Source: Oribacterium sp. oral taxon 102 (GTDB lineage: Bacteria; Bacillota; Clostridia; Lachnospirales; Lachnospiraceae). Taken from it: a DNA stretch of 64,000 nucleotides. The translations under genes and the position numbers were made by a program. Location: NCBI RefSeq assembly GCF_013394775.1, contig NZ_JABXYT010000001.1, positions 1,130,501 to 1,194,500 on the forward strand, given 5' to 3'. This document shows positions 53,231-60,384 of the stretch, piece by piece; the stretch's first letter is position 1; every line of letters begins with the position of its first letter. The notes under the pieces were generated by a model, which searched no databases, had not been told where the DNA came from, and saw nothing but the letters and a program-made list of their open reading frames with translations.

Positions 53231-53325
53231 ACGAAAAAAATTCAAGCATATTTTAAGAAATAAAATAAAAATACGAAAAAAATTCAAGTTAACTATTGAC
53301 ACATGAACAATTTTCATGTAATGTA
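53231..53325. promoter_or_regulatory. Phage switch: three operators and the rightward early promoter
   Basis: Cores GAAAAAAATTC at 53234-53244 and 53276-53286, and the perfect 19-bp palindrome ACATGAACAATTTTCATGT at 53302-53320, share GAA-N5-TTC. The rightward promoter is TTGACA (53297-53302), 17 bp, TAATGT (53320-53325), with the palindrome exactly between its boxes. A leftward TTGAAT (complement of 53241-53246) overlaps the first operator and may serve the repressor. Confidence 0.75.
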
Positions 53326-53357
53326 AGCACATATCGAGGGAAAGGAGGTGAAGAGAA

Positions 53358-53558
53358 TTGGATGATGTAAGGCAGTATACCTTAAAGGAATTGCGAGCAA
53401 GAAAAGATGAGACACAAGAGGAGACTGCTAAGGCATTAGGAGTTTCAACGCAAACGTATAATGCATGGGAAAAAAATATTTCTAATGTAGCGGTAAGTAA
53501 AGTATTAGCTGTAGCTAGACATTTTGGTGTCAAAATAAGTGATATTTTTTTGCCATAA
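53358..53558 (+). CDS. Cro-like XRE regulator
   Basis: 66 residues, almost entirely an XRE helix-turn-helix (LKELRARKDETQEETAKALGVSTQTYNAWEKN). TTG 53358 is supported by AAAGGAGGTGAAGAGAA upstream. First gene of the rightward early operon, probably antagonising the repressor at the shared operators. Confidence 0.85.
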   Translation: MDDVRQYTLKELRARKDETQEETAKALGVSTQTYNAWEKNISNVAVSKVLAVARHFGVKISDIFLP

Positions 53559-53559
53559 T

Positions 53560-53578
53560 ACATGAAAAATATTCATGT
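53560..53578. promoter_or_regulatory. Fourth repressor operator
   Basis: ACATGAAAAATATTCATGT, a perfect-arm palindrome matching the operator at 53302-53320 in both arms, directly after the stop of the Cro-like gene. It may repress a second early promoter or loop with the main operators. Confidence 0.7.
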
Positions 53579-53659
53579 AAAAGAGAAGATGGAAAAGCAA
53601 TAGCATACCATCCCATTGACGCCAAACTTGAGGAGAGGAGGAAGGTAAATCTGGAAAAT

Positions 53660-53881
53660 TTGAATAAGAAAGAGCGTATTCAGGGAGTGCAGGTCATTGA
53701 GGTAGTTCAGGTTAAGTATTTGAGGGGATCTGGATCGGAAAAAGACCCAGTACGGGAAGTGATCCAGTACTGGGACCTAAGCGGGAAATTACTCGCAGAA
53801 CGCGATAGCACACTTATCGAGCAGACTACCACTAATATGCCGGATGATCTCAGGAGCTTTTATGAGAGGTATTTTTTATAG
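53660..53881 (+). CDS. Small phage protein of unknown function
   Basis: 73 residues from TTG 53660, soluble and charged (QVIEVVQVKYLRGSGSEKDPVREVIQYWDLSGKLLAERD). A GAGAGGAGGAAGG site lies about 20 bp before the TTG, so the true start could be a non-standard codon a little upstream. Part of the early operon; not recognised. Confidence 0.5.
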   Translation: MNKKERIQGVQVIEVVQVKYLRGSGSEKDPVREVIQYWDLSGKLLAERDSTLIEQTTTNMPDDLRSFYERYFL

Positions 53882-53935
53882 GAGAACAAGGGTAAACAAT
53901 CAATCTGTTATCCCACGTACGCCAAAAGGAGGAGC

Positions 53936-54109
53936 ATGTATATAGTTTTTTTGATTTTATTTCTACTTGCCGTTTTGGCGTGGCTCGTAGAACACATTTC
54001 ATTGTTATCCGTTATCTGGTATGCACTCGATAATGGGCTCGAACCGACGGGTGAGAAGTTGAAGGAATACCAGACAAAGGTAATAAAAAAATGGTTAGGT
54101 AAGGCCTAA
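53936..54109 (+). CDS. Small single-pass membrane protein
   Basis: 57 residues. ATG 53936 follows AAAAGGAGGAGC. A membrane helix at about 2-20 (YIVFLILFLLAVLAWLVEH) is followed by a charged tail with KKWLGKA at the end. It overlaps the end of the convergent DUF2513 gene by 15 bp. Function unknown. Confidence 0.55.
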   Translation: MYIVFLILFLLAVLAWLVEHISLLSVIWYALDNGLEPTGEKLKEYQTKVIKKWLGKA

Positions 54110-54481
54110 ATTGCACTTGACCAATTCGGTAATTACTGCCGCTGAAATTTGCACGAGGGTAGACAACGACTTGGAGCCAACAATGGAGGCGATGGATTTT
54201 GTTTTACTCCATACACTATGTTCTCGAATATTGGCAAGAAACTCATGCCCTTGAGGAGTTAAATCCTTGATTTGTATATGCTCGCAATTTCCATACACAT
54301 GTAATTCTTCGATTAAATTGCTAAGTGCGCATTGCCGTGCGTGATAGGCGACTTCTTCTGGAGAGTAGCGATTAAGGCTACTTGGTGGATTATTAGACTT
54401 GTAATCCCAAGAATTGTAATAAGTGGTTTCATCTTCAATGGAAAGCAGTAAGGTTCTTACGCAATCGGGGTTTAGTTTCAT
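54095..54481 (-). CDS. DUF2513 family protein
   Basis: 128 residues starting MKLNPDCVRTLLLSIEDETTY, the DUF2513 signature; the middle part (YHARQCALSNLIEELHVYG and LTPQGHEFLANIREHSVWSKTK) resembles a winged-helix fold. Common in prophages and mobile elements; function unknown. The ATG at 54479-54481 follows GAAGGAGGATATTCT on the minus strand. It is an isolated leftward gene within the rightward early block. Confidence 0.8.
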   Translation of the reverse strand: MKLNPDCVRTLLLSIEDETTYYNSWDYKSNNPPSSLNRYSPEEVAYHARQCALSNLIEELHVYGNCEHIQIKDLTPQGHEFLANIREHSVWSKTKSIASIVGSKSLSTLVQISAAVITELVKCNLGLT

Positions 54482-54563
54482 AGAATATCCTCCTTCAATA
54501 ATCGCATTGTAGGAGCAAAAAATAGAAAATGCAATCCTGTAGTTGCTGAAGAGAGGAGGAAAG

Positions 54564-54722
54564 ATGGAAGCAACGAAAATCAATATTGAAATCAGTGTCG
54601 CAAACCTATATGAAATGCGCACAGCGGTAGAAGACATCAAATGCCTGATAAAAGAAAATCCCGGCATTGACTTTTCGGCAAAAATCAATGTCTTAGGCAT
54701 CGAAGAAGCTGCGGGGTGGTGA
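54564..54722 (+). CDS. Small phage protein of unknown function
   Basis: 52 residues (MEATKINIEISVANLYEMRT, ending IEEAAGW). ATG 54564 is preceded by GAGAGGAGGAAAG. An alternating beta-like start and a helix are visible, but no known domain. Next gene starts 11 bp after its stop. Confidence 0.55.
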   Translation: MEATKINIEISVANLYEMRTAVEDIKCLIKENPGIDFSAKINVLGIEEAAGW

Positions 54723-54733
54723 AGAGGAGGGAC

Positions 54734-54970
54734 ATGAAAATTAAAAAGCTAGAAGTTGATTATGATGAGCGAAAACTGAAGATCAACGGCGAGGAAGTGG
54801 CTGGAGCTATTGTGATTCTCCCCGGCGATCAGGGATACAATATCAGTTTTTTAAGCGCTGGAATGATCGACGGAGAGAAGAAAATCAAATTAACGGTTAC
54901 TTGTGAGCTTAATAATAAGCCAGAACGTGCGTCGCTTGATTGCCGGAGAAACGGATATCTGTCTGGGTAA
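54734..54970 (+). CDS. Small phage protein of unknown function
   Basis: 78 residues, beta-rich (KIKKLEVDYDERKLKINGEE, VAGAIVILPGDQGYNISFLS). ATG 54734 follows GAAGAGGAGGGAC. Its last 62 bp overlap a convergent gene at 54909-55109. Not recognised. Confidence 0.5.
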   Translation: MKIKKLEVDYDERKLKINGEEVAGAIVILPGDQGYNISFLSAGMIDGEKKIKLTVTCELNNKPERASLDCRRNGYLSG

Positions 54971-55109
54971 TCAAGTGCCCTGCGATAAATTTTCCAGCTA
55001 TGCTGCCAAAGTCGTATGGAGCTCCATAAGGAATAGCAATTAAAAGATAATCGCCATTGTCATGGCAGTCTACATAGCTTGTTTCAAAACCGTTTATCAC
55101 GATTTTCAA
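54909..55109 (-). CDS. Small leftward phage protein of unknown function
   Basis: 66 residues from a TTG (complement of 55107-55109), which has a very good AGGGAGGGGAACGC site on the minus strand. Sequence MKIVINGFETSYVDCHDNGD looks protein-like with a Cys and several His. It converges on the previous gene with a 62-bp overlap, unusual for this compact region. Not recognised. Confidence 0.45.
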   Translation of the reverse strand: MKIVINGFETSYVDCHDNGDYLLIAIPYGAPYDFGSIAGKFIAGHLITQTDIRFSGNQATHVLAYY

Positions 55110-55213
55110 TGCGTTCCCCTCCCTTCTATAAACTCAGGCATGGCAGTGCCCTGTGAGTCAAGTATAGAAGTAGGAGGATGAGAAGACAAGAGTGACGGAG
55201 AGGAGGTGGAAAG

Positions 55214-55537
55214 ATGAGGAGCAGGATCTTATCAAGGGACAGGGGCGCTGAAAGGGTCAAGGCGACGATAAAGAGCCGGATCGCAGAGCTGCAGCTGGAT
55301 CGGGGATATGTGGAACGGGAAAGCGGGATCTGTCACTCGGCGCTTAGCTCCATTGTTACCACTGGCAGGATATCTTCGGTGGAGATACTTCAGAGACTGG
55401 ATCGTGTGCTGGAGTTTCCGGATGAGCAGCTCATAAAGATCGTTTATGGGATGCTGGACAGGGAGCTGCCGGAGAAGAGCAGGCTTGAGAGGAAGATAGA
55501 CCGGATTTTAAGTACTTTAGAGAGGAGAGAGAGTTGA
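55214..55537 (+). CDS. Small DNA-binding-like phage protein
   Basis: 107 residues. The central part (IKSRIAELQLDRGYVERESGICHSALSSIVTTGRISSVEILQRLDRVLEF) has the pattern of an XRE-type helix-turn-helix, followed by a charged coiled-coil C-terminus. ATG 55214 follows GAGGAGGTGGAAAG. It may be a secondary regulator of the early genes. More G+C-rich than its neighbours. Confidence 0.6.
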   Translation: MRSRILSRDRGAERVKATIKSRIAELQLDRGYVERESGICHSALSSIVTTGRISSVEILQRLDRVLEFPDEQLIKIVYGMLDRELPEKSRLERKIDRILSTLERRES

Positions 55538-55734
55538 GAAGAGGAGAATGGATCATCCTGTCAGGACAGATGCTGCTGGGGCTGTCCGCGGGGCTGATGC
55601 TGGCGGCTGTGGTTGTCTGCGCAGCACAGAGCTTCGTGCCGGCAGTGACGGAGCTTATCGCAGCAGCGGCAGGGGCAGCAATCATCGGAGGCGCGGTGGA
55701 GCTTCTGGGGGAATGGATGGATTACGAATGCTAA
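55534..55734 (+). CDS. Small membrane protein
   Basis: 66 residues from TTG 55534, overlapping the previous stop, with GAGAGGAGAGAGA upstream. Two membrane helices (IILSGQMLLGLSAGLMLAAV and LIAAAAGAAIIGGAVELLG). Unknown function; overlaps the next start by 7 bp. Confidence 0.5.
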   Translation: MRRGEWIILSGQMLLGLSAGLMLAAVVVCAAQSFVPAVTELIAAAAGAAIIGGAVELLGEWMDYEC

Positions 55735-55949
55735 GAGAGTATACAGCAGTAGCGACGATCAAGATCGACATTCCGATCAGAGCGATGGATGAGCGTCGGG
55801 CAGAGCTGGAGAGCCGGCTGGCGGTAGATGAGCTGAGACTGCTCCTGATGAGAGCCGGAGCTTCCGGCGTCACGGTGTCCGGGATCGGAGAGCCGGCGGA
55901 GACAACAAAAAAACGCACAGCTAACTTTGACGAGATGCAGTGCGTTTAA
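55728..55949 (+). CDS. Small phage protein of unknown function
   Basis: 73 residues from ATG 55728 (MLREYTAVATIKIDIPIRAM...), coupled to the preceding small membrane protein. Soluble with a helical middle part (DERRAELESRLAVDELRLLL). A hairpin GGTACATAC/GTATGTGCC follows at 55952-55975. Not recognised. Confidence 0.45.
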   Translation: MLREYTAVATIKIDIPIRAMDERRAELESRLAVDELRLLLMRAGASGVTVSGIGEPAETTKKRTANFDEMQCV

Positions 55950-56008
55950 CCAGGTACATACGTTTCTGTATGTGCCTCCATTATACCACAAATTAGGAGG
56001 ATGGGAAG

Positions 56009-56434
56009 ATGAAAAAAGTGATGAGTGAAGAGGAAAAGGCAAGAAATCGGCAGCTGATGCACGAGATCCTCGACATCGTATTGGATACTAACGGCTTTGA
56101 AAACCGGCGAAGAGACGAGACAGGGACACTTCCGACGCTGTTCCTGTACTTCTCGGGGCACGTGTCCGGTGTGAATATCGACATTCACGAGGACGGATGG
56201 GATTCCGGCGGGCACAAGAGCGAATTCAACTTCTATATCGACCGTCCCATTGATGAGACGGCAGTCGAGAACTTCAGGACAGCGTGCAGGATGGCACTGA
56301 CGGACAAGACGGAAATCGACGTACTGGAACGCGATATCAAGAAGCAGGAAAGGGCAGTAGCAGAAGAACGGCGTAAGCTGTCCCGGATGAGGAAGAAGCT
56401 TGCGAGGATGACGCGGAAAGAGGAGGAAAGATAA
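56009..56434 (+). CDS. Phage protein with C-terminal coiled coil, unknown function
   Basis: 141 residues. Mixed domain (FENRRRDETGTLPTLFLYFS and HVSGVNIDIHEDGWDSGGH) and a basic coiled coil from about 105 on (LERDIKKQERAVAEERRKLS). ATG 56009 follows GGAGGATGGGAAG. It ends one base before the Gp157-like gene, which also has a coiled coil. Not recognised. Confidence 0.55.
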   Translation: MKKVMSEEEKARNRQLMHEILDIVLDTNGFENRRRDETGTLPTLFLYFSGHVSGVNIDIHEDGWDSGGHKSEFNFYIDRPIDETAVENFRTACRMALTDKTEIDVLERDIKKQERAVAEERRKLSRMRKKLARMTRKEEER

Positions 56435-56926
56435 ATGACATTTTATGACTTGACGGAAGAGTATATGCAGGTGCTTCGTATGGCAGAGGATCCGGAGGTT
56501 GACGAGACCGCCCTCCGGGACACGCTGGAGGGGCTCTCCGGGGAGATTGAGGACAAGGTGGACGGGTACTGCGGCGTGATCGCGCAGCTGTCCTCCGATG
56601 CGAAGGGGCTGGATGCACAGATTGCGCGCATGGCAGAAATGAAAGCTTCGCTTGAACGGAACATCCGGAGGATGAAGCAGACCCTCCAGAGCAATATGGA
56701 GCTGATCGGGAAGCCGAAGGTCAAGACACCGCTCTTTAGCGTCTGGATCCAGAAGAATGTGCCGAGCCTGAAGCTTGATGTGGAGGATCCGAAGCAGCTT
56801 CCGGCGGAGTACCTGATCCCGCAGGACCCGAAGATAAATACGCAGAAAATCAAGGATGAACTGAAGGCGGGCGAGAAGCTTCCCTTCGCGCGTCTGGAAC
56901 AGTCGGCTTCGCTTCGCATCAGATAA
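56435..56926 (+). CDS. Siphovirus Gp157-like protein
   Basis: 163 residues with the Gp157 pattern: helical N-terminus, central coiled coil (AQLSSDAKGLDAQIARMAEM) and the C-terminal GKPKVKTPLFSVWIQKNVPSLKL...IPQDPKINTQKIKDELKAG motif. The family is found in replication blocks of siphoviruses of Gram-positive hosts and has been linked to phage resistance; its biochemistry is unclear. Here it opens the replication module. Confidence 0.85.
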   Translation: MTFYDLTEEYMQVLRMAEDPEVDETALRDTLEGLSGEIEDKVDGYCGVIAQLSSDAKGLDAQIARMAEMKASLERNIRRMKQTLQSNMELIGKPKVKTPLFSVWIQKNVPSLKLDVEDPKQLPAEYLIPQDPKINTQKIKDELKAGEKLPFARLEQSASLRIR

Positions 56927-56957
56927 CCTATCAACCCATCAGATAAAGGAGAAAAAA

Positions 56958-57161
56958 ATGGAGAAACTTGAAATTCGCTTCCCGTCCAAAACATGGAAAT
57001 ATACCAATAACTGCCTCGACGCAAGAACGCGCCTATCGATTTCGGCATTCAACACGCTGGTTGATATCTGCAATGAAACCGGTCTATCGATGTCCCGCGT
57101 CGCAAGCACTTTGATTCTGGAGGCATCAAAGTATATCGTGTACGACAAAAGGGAGGAATAG
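56958..57161 (+). CDS. Small phage protein, possibly ribbon-helix-helix
   Basis: 67 residues (EKLEIRFPSKTWKYTNNCLD, then RLSISAFNTLVDICNETGLSMSRVASTLILEAS). A beta strand and two helices suggest a ribbon-helix-helix DNA-binding fold, but this is only a pattern. ATG 56958 follows AAAGGAGAAAAAA. It ends 2 bp before the ATPase gene. Confidence 0.5.
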   Translation: MEKLEIRFPSKTWKYTNNCLDARTRLSISAFNTLVDICNETGLSMSRVASTLILEASKYIVYDKREE

Positions 57162-57163
57162 GC

Positions 57164-57823
57164 ATGGCAATTCCTGTACTAATTATAGGCAAATCCGGAA
57201 GCGGAAAATCAACCAGCCTGATGCATTGCCAGACAGATGACTGGAACCTGATTCGTGTACTTAAAAAGCCGCTTCCATTCAAAGGGAAGATCAATGGATG
57301 GAGTACAGACGATTATCAAACGATCATGAAATGCATGTTTCAGAGTCAGGCAAAGGGGATTGTGATTGATGATGCCGGATATCTGATCACCAATCAGTTT
57401 ATGCGCGGCCATTCAAATGCCGGCAGCGGGAACGCGGTATTCGGCTTTTACAATACGATCGCAGATAACTTCTGGAACCTGATCCAATTTATACAGAATA
57501 AAGTACAGGATGACAAGATTATCTATGTACTCATGCATGAGGAAACGGACGAGAACGGAGCGACCAAAGCAAAAACGATTGGGAAATTGCTGGATGAAAA
57601 AGTGTGTGTCGAGGGAATGTTTACGATCGTTCTGCACTGCGTGATTGATAATGACGAACACAGATTCATGACGCAGACGGAAAACGGGGCGGTGAGCAAA
57701 TCGCCGGTCGGGATGTTCGAAGACAGGAGCATCCCGAATGACCTGGCATTTGTTGACAGAACCATTCGTGAATATTACGAGCTGGAAGCAATTAAATATT
57801 CAGATATACAGGAGGAGAAGTAA
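57164..57823 (+). CDS. Phage P-loop ATPase (RecA-like/AAA, replication or recombination)
   Basis: 219 residues. Walker A IGKSGSGKSTSL at about 8-19, Walker B GIVIDDAGYL at about 65-74. The pattern matches the small phage nucleotide-binding proteins that sit beside DUF669 proteins. They may be recombination mediators of the Sak4 type or helicase-loading ATPases; I cannot choose from sequence. ATG 57164 follows GGGAGGAATAGGC. The end overlaps the next ATG. Confidence 0.8.
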   Translation: MAIPVLIIGKSGSGKSTSLMHCQTDDWNLIRVLKKPLPFKGKINGWSTDDYQTIMKCMFQSQAKGIVIDDAGYLITNQFMRGHSNAGSGNAVFGFYNTIADNFWNLIQFIQNKVQDDKIIYVLMHEETDENGATKAKTIGKLLDEKVCVEGMFTIVLHCVIDNDEHRFMTQTENGAVSKSPVGMFEDRSIPNDLAFVDRTIREYYELEAIKYSDIQEEK

Positions 57824-58434
57824 TGTTAAAGCCAAACGGATATGAGAAAGCACAGGTACAGGGTGAGTGGGAGTTTCCTGTAGTCGGCGGGCACCATATG
57901 GTGATTAAGCATGTTGTCGAGTCGGAAACCAAAACAGGAAAGAGCATGGTCATTATCCATTTTGATTTTGCGAAGAATGACAGACAGCCGGAGCTGTTTG
58001 CAAACGAATACAAGGCAGATATCCGGCCGGAAAAGAAATGGCCGCGGCGCGGGACGCAGTACGTTGTTGTAGAGGACAACGAGGGAAATACATCAAGAGC
58101 ATATAAGACGTTCTGCACCTGCTTTGAGAAGTCAAACAACACGAAGATCAGCTGGGACAGCAATTCGGAAAAGTGGTGCGCACAGTTTAAAAATAAGCTG
58201 ATCGGCGGCGCGTTCGGGATTGTGCACAGTGTCTATGACGGGAAAGAATATGCGGCTTCTGAACTCAGGTGGTTTGTTACCGATTCCGAAGTGGATCCGG
58301 AAAAAGTCCCGAAGGAAAGGGAGCTTTCAGAGAGCGATAAGCAGCAGCTTTATAATGCGAGCCACAAGCAGGACCAGGGGACGAACGATTGGATGAATGT
58401 GCCAGACAATGAAGAGGCACTACCGTTTAACTGA
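57823..58434 (+). CDS. DUF669-type, SSB-like phage protein
   Basis: 203 residues. The first 150 residues resemble DUF669 proteins (EGEWEFPVVGGHHMVIKHV-like start, FDFAKNDRQPELF). The C-terminus is acidic and ends DNEEALPFN, closely imitating the DDDLPF tip of bacterial single-stranded-DNA-binding proteins used to recruit replication partners. Together with the context this suggests a ssDNA-binding role. The start overlaps the ATPase stop. Confidence 0.75.
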   Translation: MLKPNGYEKAQVQGEWEFPVVGGHHMVIKHVVESETKTGKSMVIIHFDFAKNDRQPELFANEYKADIRPEKKWPRRGTQYVVVEDNEGNTSRAYKTFCTCFEKSNNTKISWDSNSEKWCAQFKNKLIGGAFGIVHSVYDGKEYAASELRWFVTDSEVDPEKVPKERELSESDKQQLYNASHKQDQGTNDWMNVPDNEEALPFN

Positions 58435-58446
58435 TGAGGTAGGGAA

Positions 58447-59865
58447 ATGAGAGAAAATGTAAAGCTGTCAGCTGACCAGGAAGCGGCCTTTCAGATCATG
58501 GAAGCAGGTGAAAACTGCTTCCTGACCGGGAAAGCCGGCACCGGAAAAAGTCTGCTGATAAAGAAATTTATTGGAAAGTGCAAAGATGATAATAAGAATG
58601 TAATTGTTTGTGCTTCAACAGGCGCTGCGGCGCAGGGGCTGAGTGAGTTTTACGCCAGTACGATTCACAGGGCATTCGGGCTTAAAGCCAAAGGAATCGT
58701 CGGGCTCCCTAAAAAGGCTAAGGAAGAAATCATTTCAGCCGACGTTATCATCATCGACGAAATATCAATGGCAAGAATTGACCTTTTCGAACATGTCGCA
58801 AAGGCTGTCCAGCTTGCCAGCGATAAAAAGAACCACGATGAAGCAATACTTGCTAAGAAAGAAGGCCGGGATCCGGACCATAAACCAATTCAGCTTATTG
58901 TTGTTGGCGATTTCACACAGCTTCCGCCGGTCGTTACGATTAACGACCGGGACGCCATGAAGAGCATGTTTGGAAGCAAGAAATTTGCATTCCAGTCAAA
59001 GCTCTGGGGCGAAATGCAATTCCAGCCGCTTGTTCTCACACAGGTACACCGGCAGGATAAGGATCAGGAATATGCGGAACGTCTCAACGCTATCAGAAGA
59101 TGTGACATAGGGAATGATCCATTTGGGGAAGTGTTGGACTGGTTCAACCTTAACACGGCAAAGAAAGAATTCAACACTGAAAATTCTATCATCCTGTGCG
59201 GGAAAAACGCCACAGCAAAAGAAGAAAACGAAAAGCGCATCAATGAAATTGATGGAAGCAATTATGTCTCCGTTGCGGAAATTGATGGAGACGCAGATAT
59301 GGCGTCCGTTAATTGCGAATATGAGCTGGTTTACAAGCCGGGCGCAAAAGTCCTGATAATCGCAAACAACCCGGACAGCGGCTATTTCAATGGCTCTTCC
59401 GGCATTATCAAGAAGTGCGGATCAGACAAATACGGAGACTATGTGATCGTTGATATCTATGGGCAGGACGGGACAATCAAGTCGGAAGATGTCGAGGTCA
59501 GGAAGAATGTATTTAAAGTGAATAAGCCCTTCGTCGAGGAATCTACAATAGAAGAACTGGACGCTGCGGATCAACCGATAATTAGGACGGTTAAAACCGT
59601 GAAAAACAAGGAAGTCGGATCTATTAAACAGTTCCCCTTTAAGCTGGGTTGGGCTATCACCATTCACAAGGCGCAGGGAATGACGTTAACCTCCGGGGTC
59701 AATCTTAAGCCGGAAATCTGGGATAGCGGGCAGCTTTATGTCGCGCTGTCAAGGGTGGACAACAGAGAAAACATTTACATAGACGGCCTGCTGGATATCA
59801 AAAACTGGAAACTGGATCCCGCGGTGGCGAAATTCTACGAAAAAATAGATAAGGAGTGGGCATGA
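58447..59865 (+). CDS. Superfamily 1B DNA helicase (Pif1/RecD2-like)
   Basis: 472 residues. Motif I FLTGKAGTGKSLLIKKF at about 25-41, motif Ia CASTGAAAQGL, motif II IIIDEISMA, motif III VVGDFTQLPPV, and C-terminal KLGWAITIHKAQGMTL and LYVALSRV. It is a 5'-3' helicase of the kind used at phage forks or in recombination. ATG 58447 follows GAGGTAGGGAA. It overlaps the nuclease gene by 4 bp. Confidence 0.92.
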   Translation: MRENVKLSADQEAAFQIMEAGENCFLTGKAGTGKSLLIKKFIGKCKDDNKNVIVCASTGAAAQGLSEFYASTIHRAFGLKAKGIVGLPKKAKEEIISADVIIIDEISMARIDLFEHVAKAVQLASDKKNHDEAILAKKEGRDPDHKPIQLIVVGDFTQLPPVVTINDRDAMKSMFGSKKFAFQSKLWGEMQFQPLVLTQVHRQDKDQEYAERLNAIRRCDIGNDPFGEVLDWFNLNTAKKEFNTENSIILCGKNATAKEENEKRINEIDGSNYVSVAEIDGDADMASVNCEYELVYKPGAKVLIIANNPDSGYFNGSSGIIKKCGSDKYGDYVIVDIYGQDGTIKSEDVEVRKNVFKVNKPFVEESTIEELDAADQPIIRTVKTVKNKEVGSIKQFPFKLGWAITIHKAQGMTLTSGVNLKPEIWDSGQLYVALSRVDNRENIYIDGLLDIKNWKLDPAVAKFYEKIDKEWA

Positions 59866-60365
59866 TTCAGATTCAGGTGGATTCCAGGGAGCATGCATCC
59901 GAATGGAGAAGGATCAAAGCTCAATTTGACGCCCTGGGAGTGGAATATTTCCGGTCAAAGCTATGGGTCGGGGATTATATGTCGCTGGACAATCCAAGGC
60001 TTGTAATCGACCGAAAAAAGGATCTCTTAGAGATATGCGGCAATGTTACGCAGCAGCATGAACGCTTTCGAAACGAGCTTGTGCGAGCGCAGAATGCCGG
60101 GATTAAGCTGGTGATCCTCTGTGAGCATGGGCAGGGGATAGAAAAGCTCGAAGATGTGCTGTTTTGGGAGAATCCGAGGCAGAGCATCCGGGAATGGGTG
60201 GTTAAGGACGGCAGGCATGTACAGGTTCCCAAATATCCAAGGGCGACAAGCGGCCATGCGCTGTACAAATCGCTGTGTACGATCAGAGACCAGTATGGGG
60301 TGGATATGTTGTTCTGCAGCCCAAAAGAAACAGGGAAGAAGATCATAGAGATTTTGAAAACGTAG
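59862..60365 (+). CDS. ERCC4-domain nuclease
   Basis: 167 residues, a stand-alone ERCC4 domain: QVDSREH at about 4-10, GDYMSLDNPRLVIDRKKDLLEI at about 36-57 (Glu of the usual ERK motif replaced by Asp, giving DRKKDL). Structure-specific endonuclease acting on flaps or forks, as in XPF/Mus81. ATG 59862 lies inside the helicase stop and follows AAGGAGTGGGC. Probably works with the preceding helicase. Confidence 0.85.
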   Translation: MIQIQVDSREHASEWRRIKAQFDALGVEYFRSKLWVGDYMSLDNPRLVIDRKKDLLEICGNVTQQHERFRNELVRAQNAGIKLVILCEHGQGIEKLEDVLFWENPRQSIREWVVKDGRHVQVPKYPRATSGHALYKSLCTIRDQYGVDMLFCSPKETGKKIIEILKT

Positions 60366-60384
60366 TTTCGGAAAGGGGATCCGA

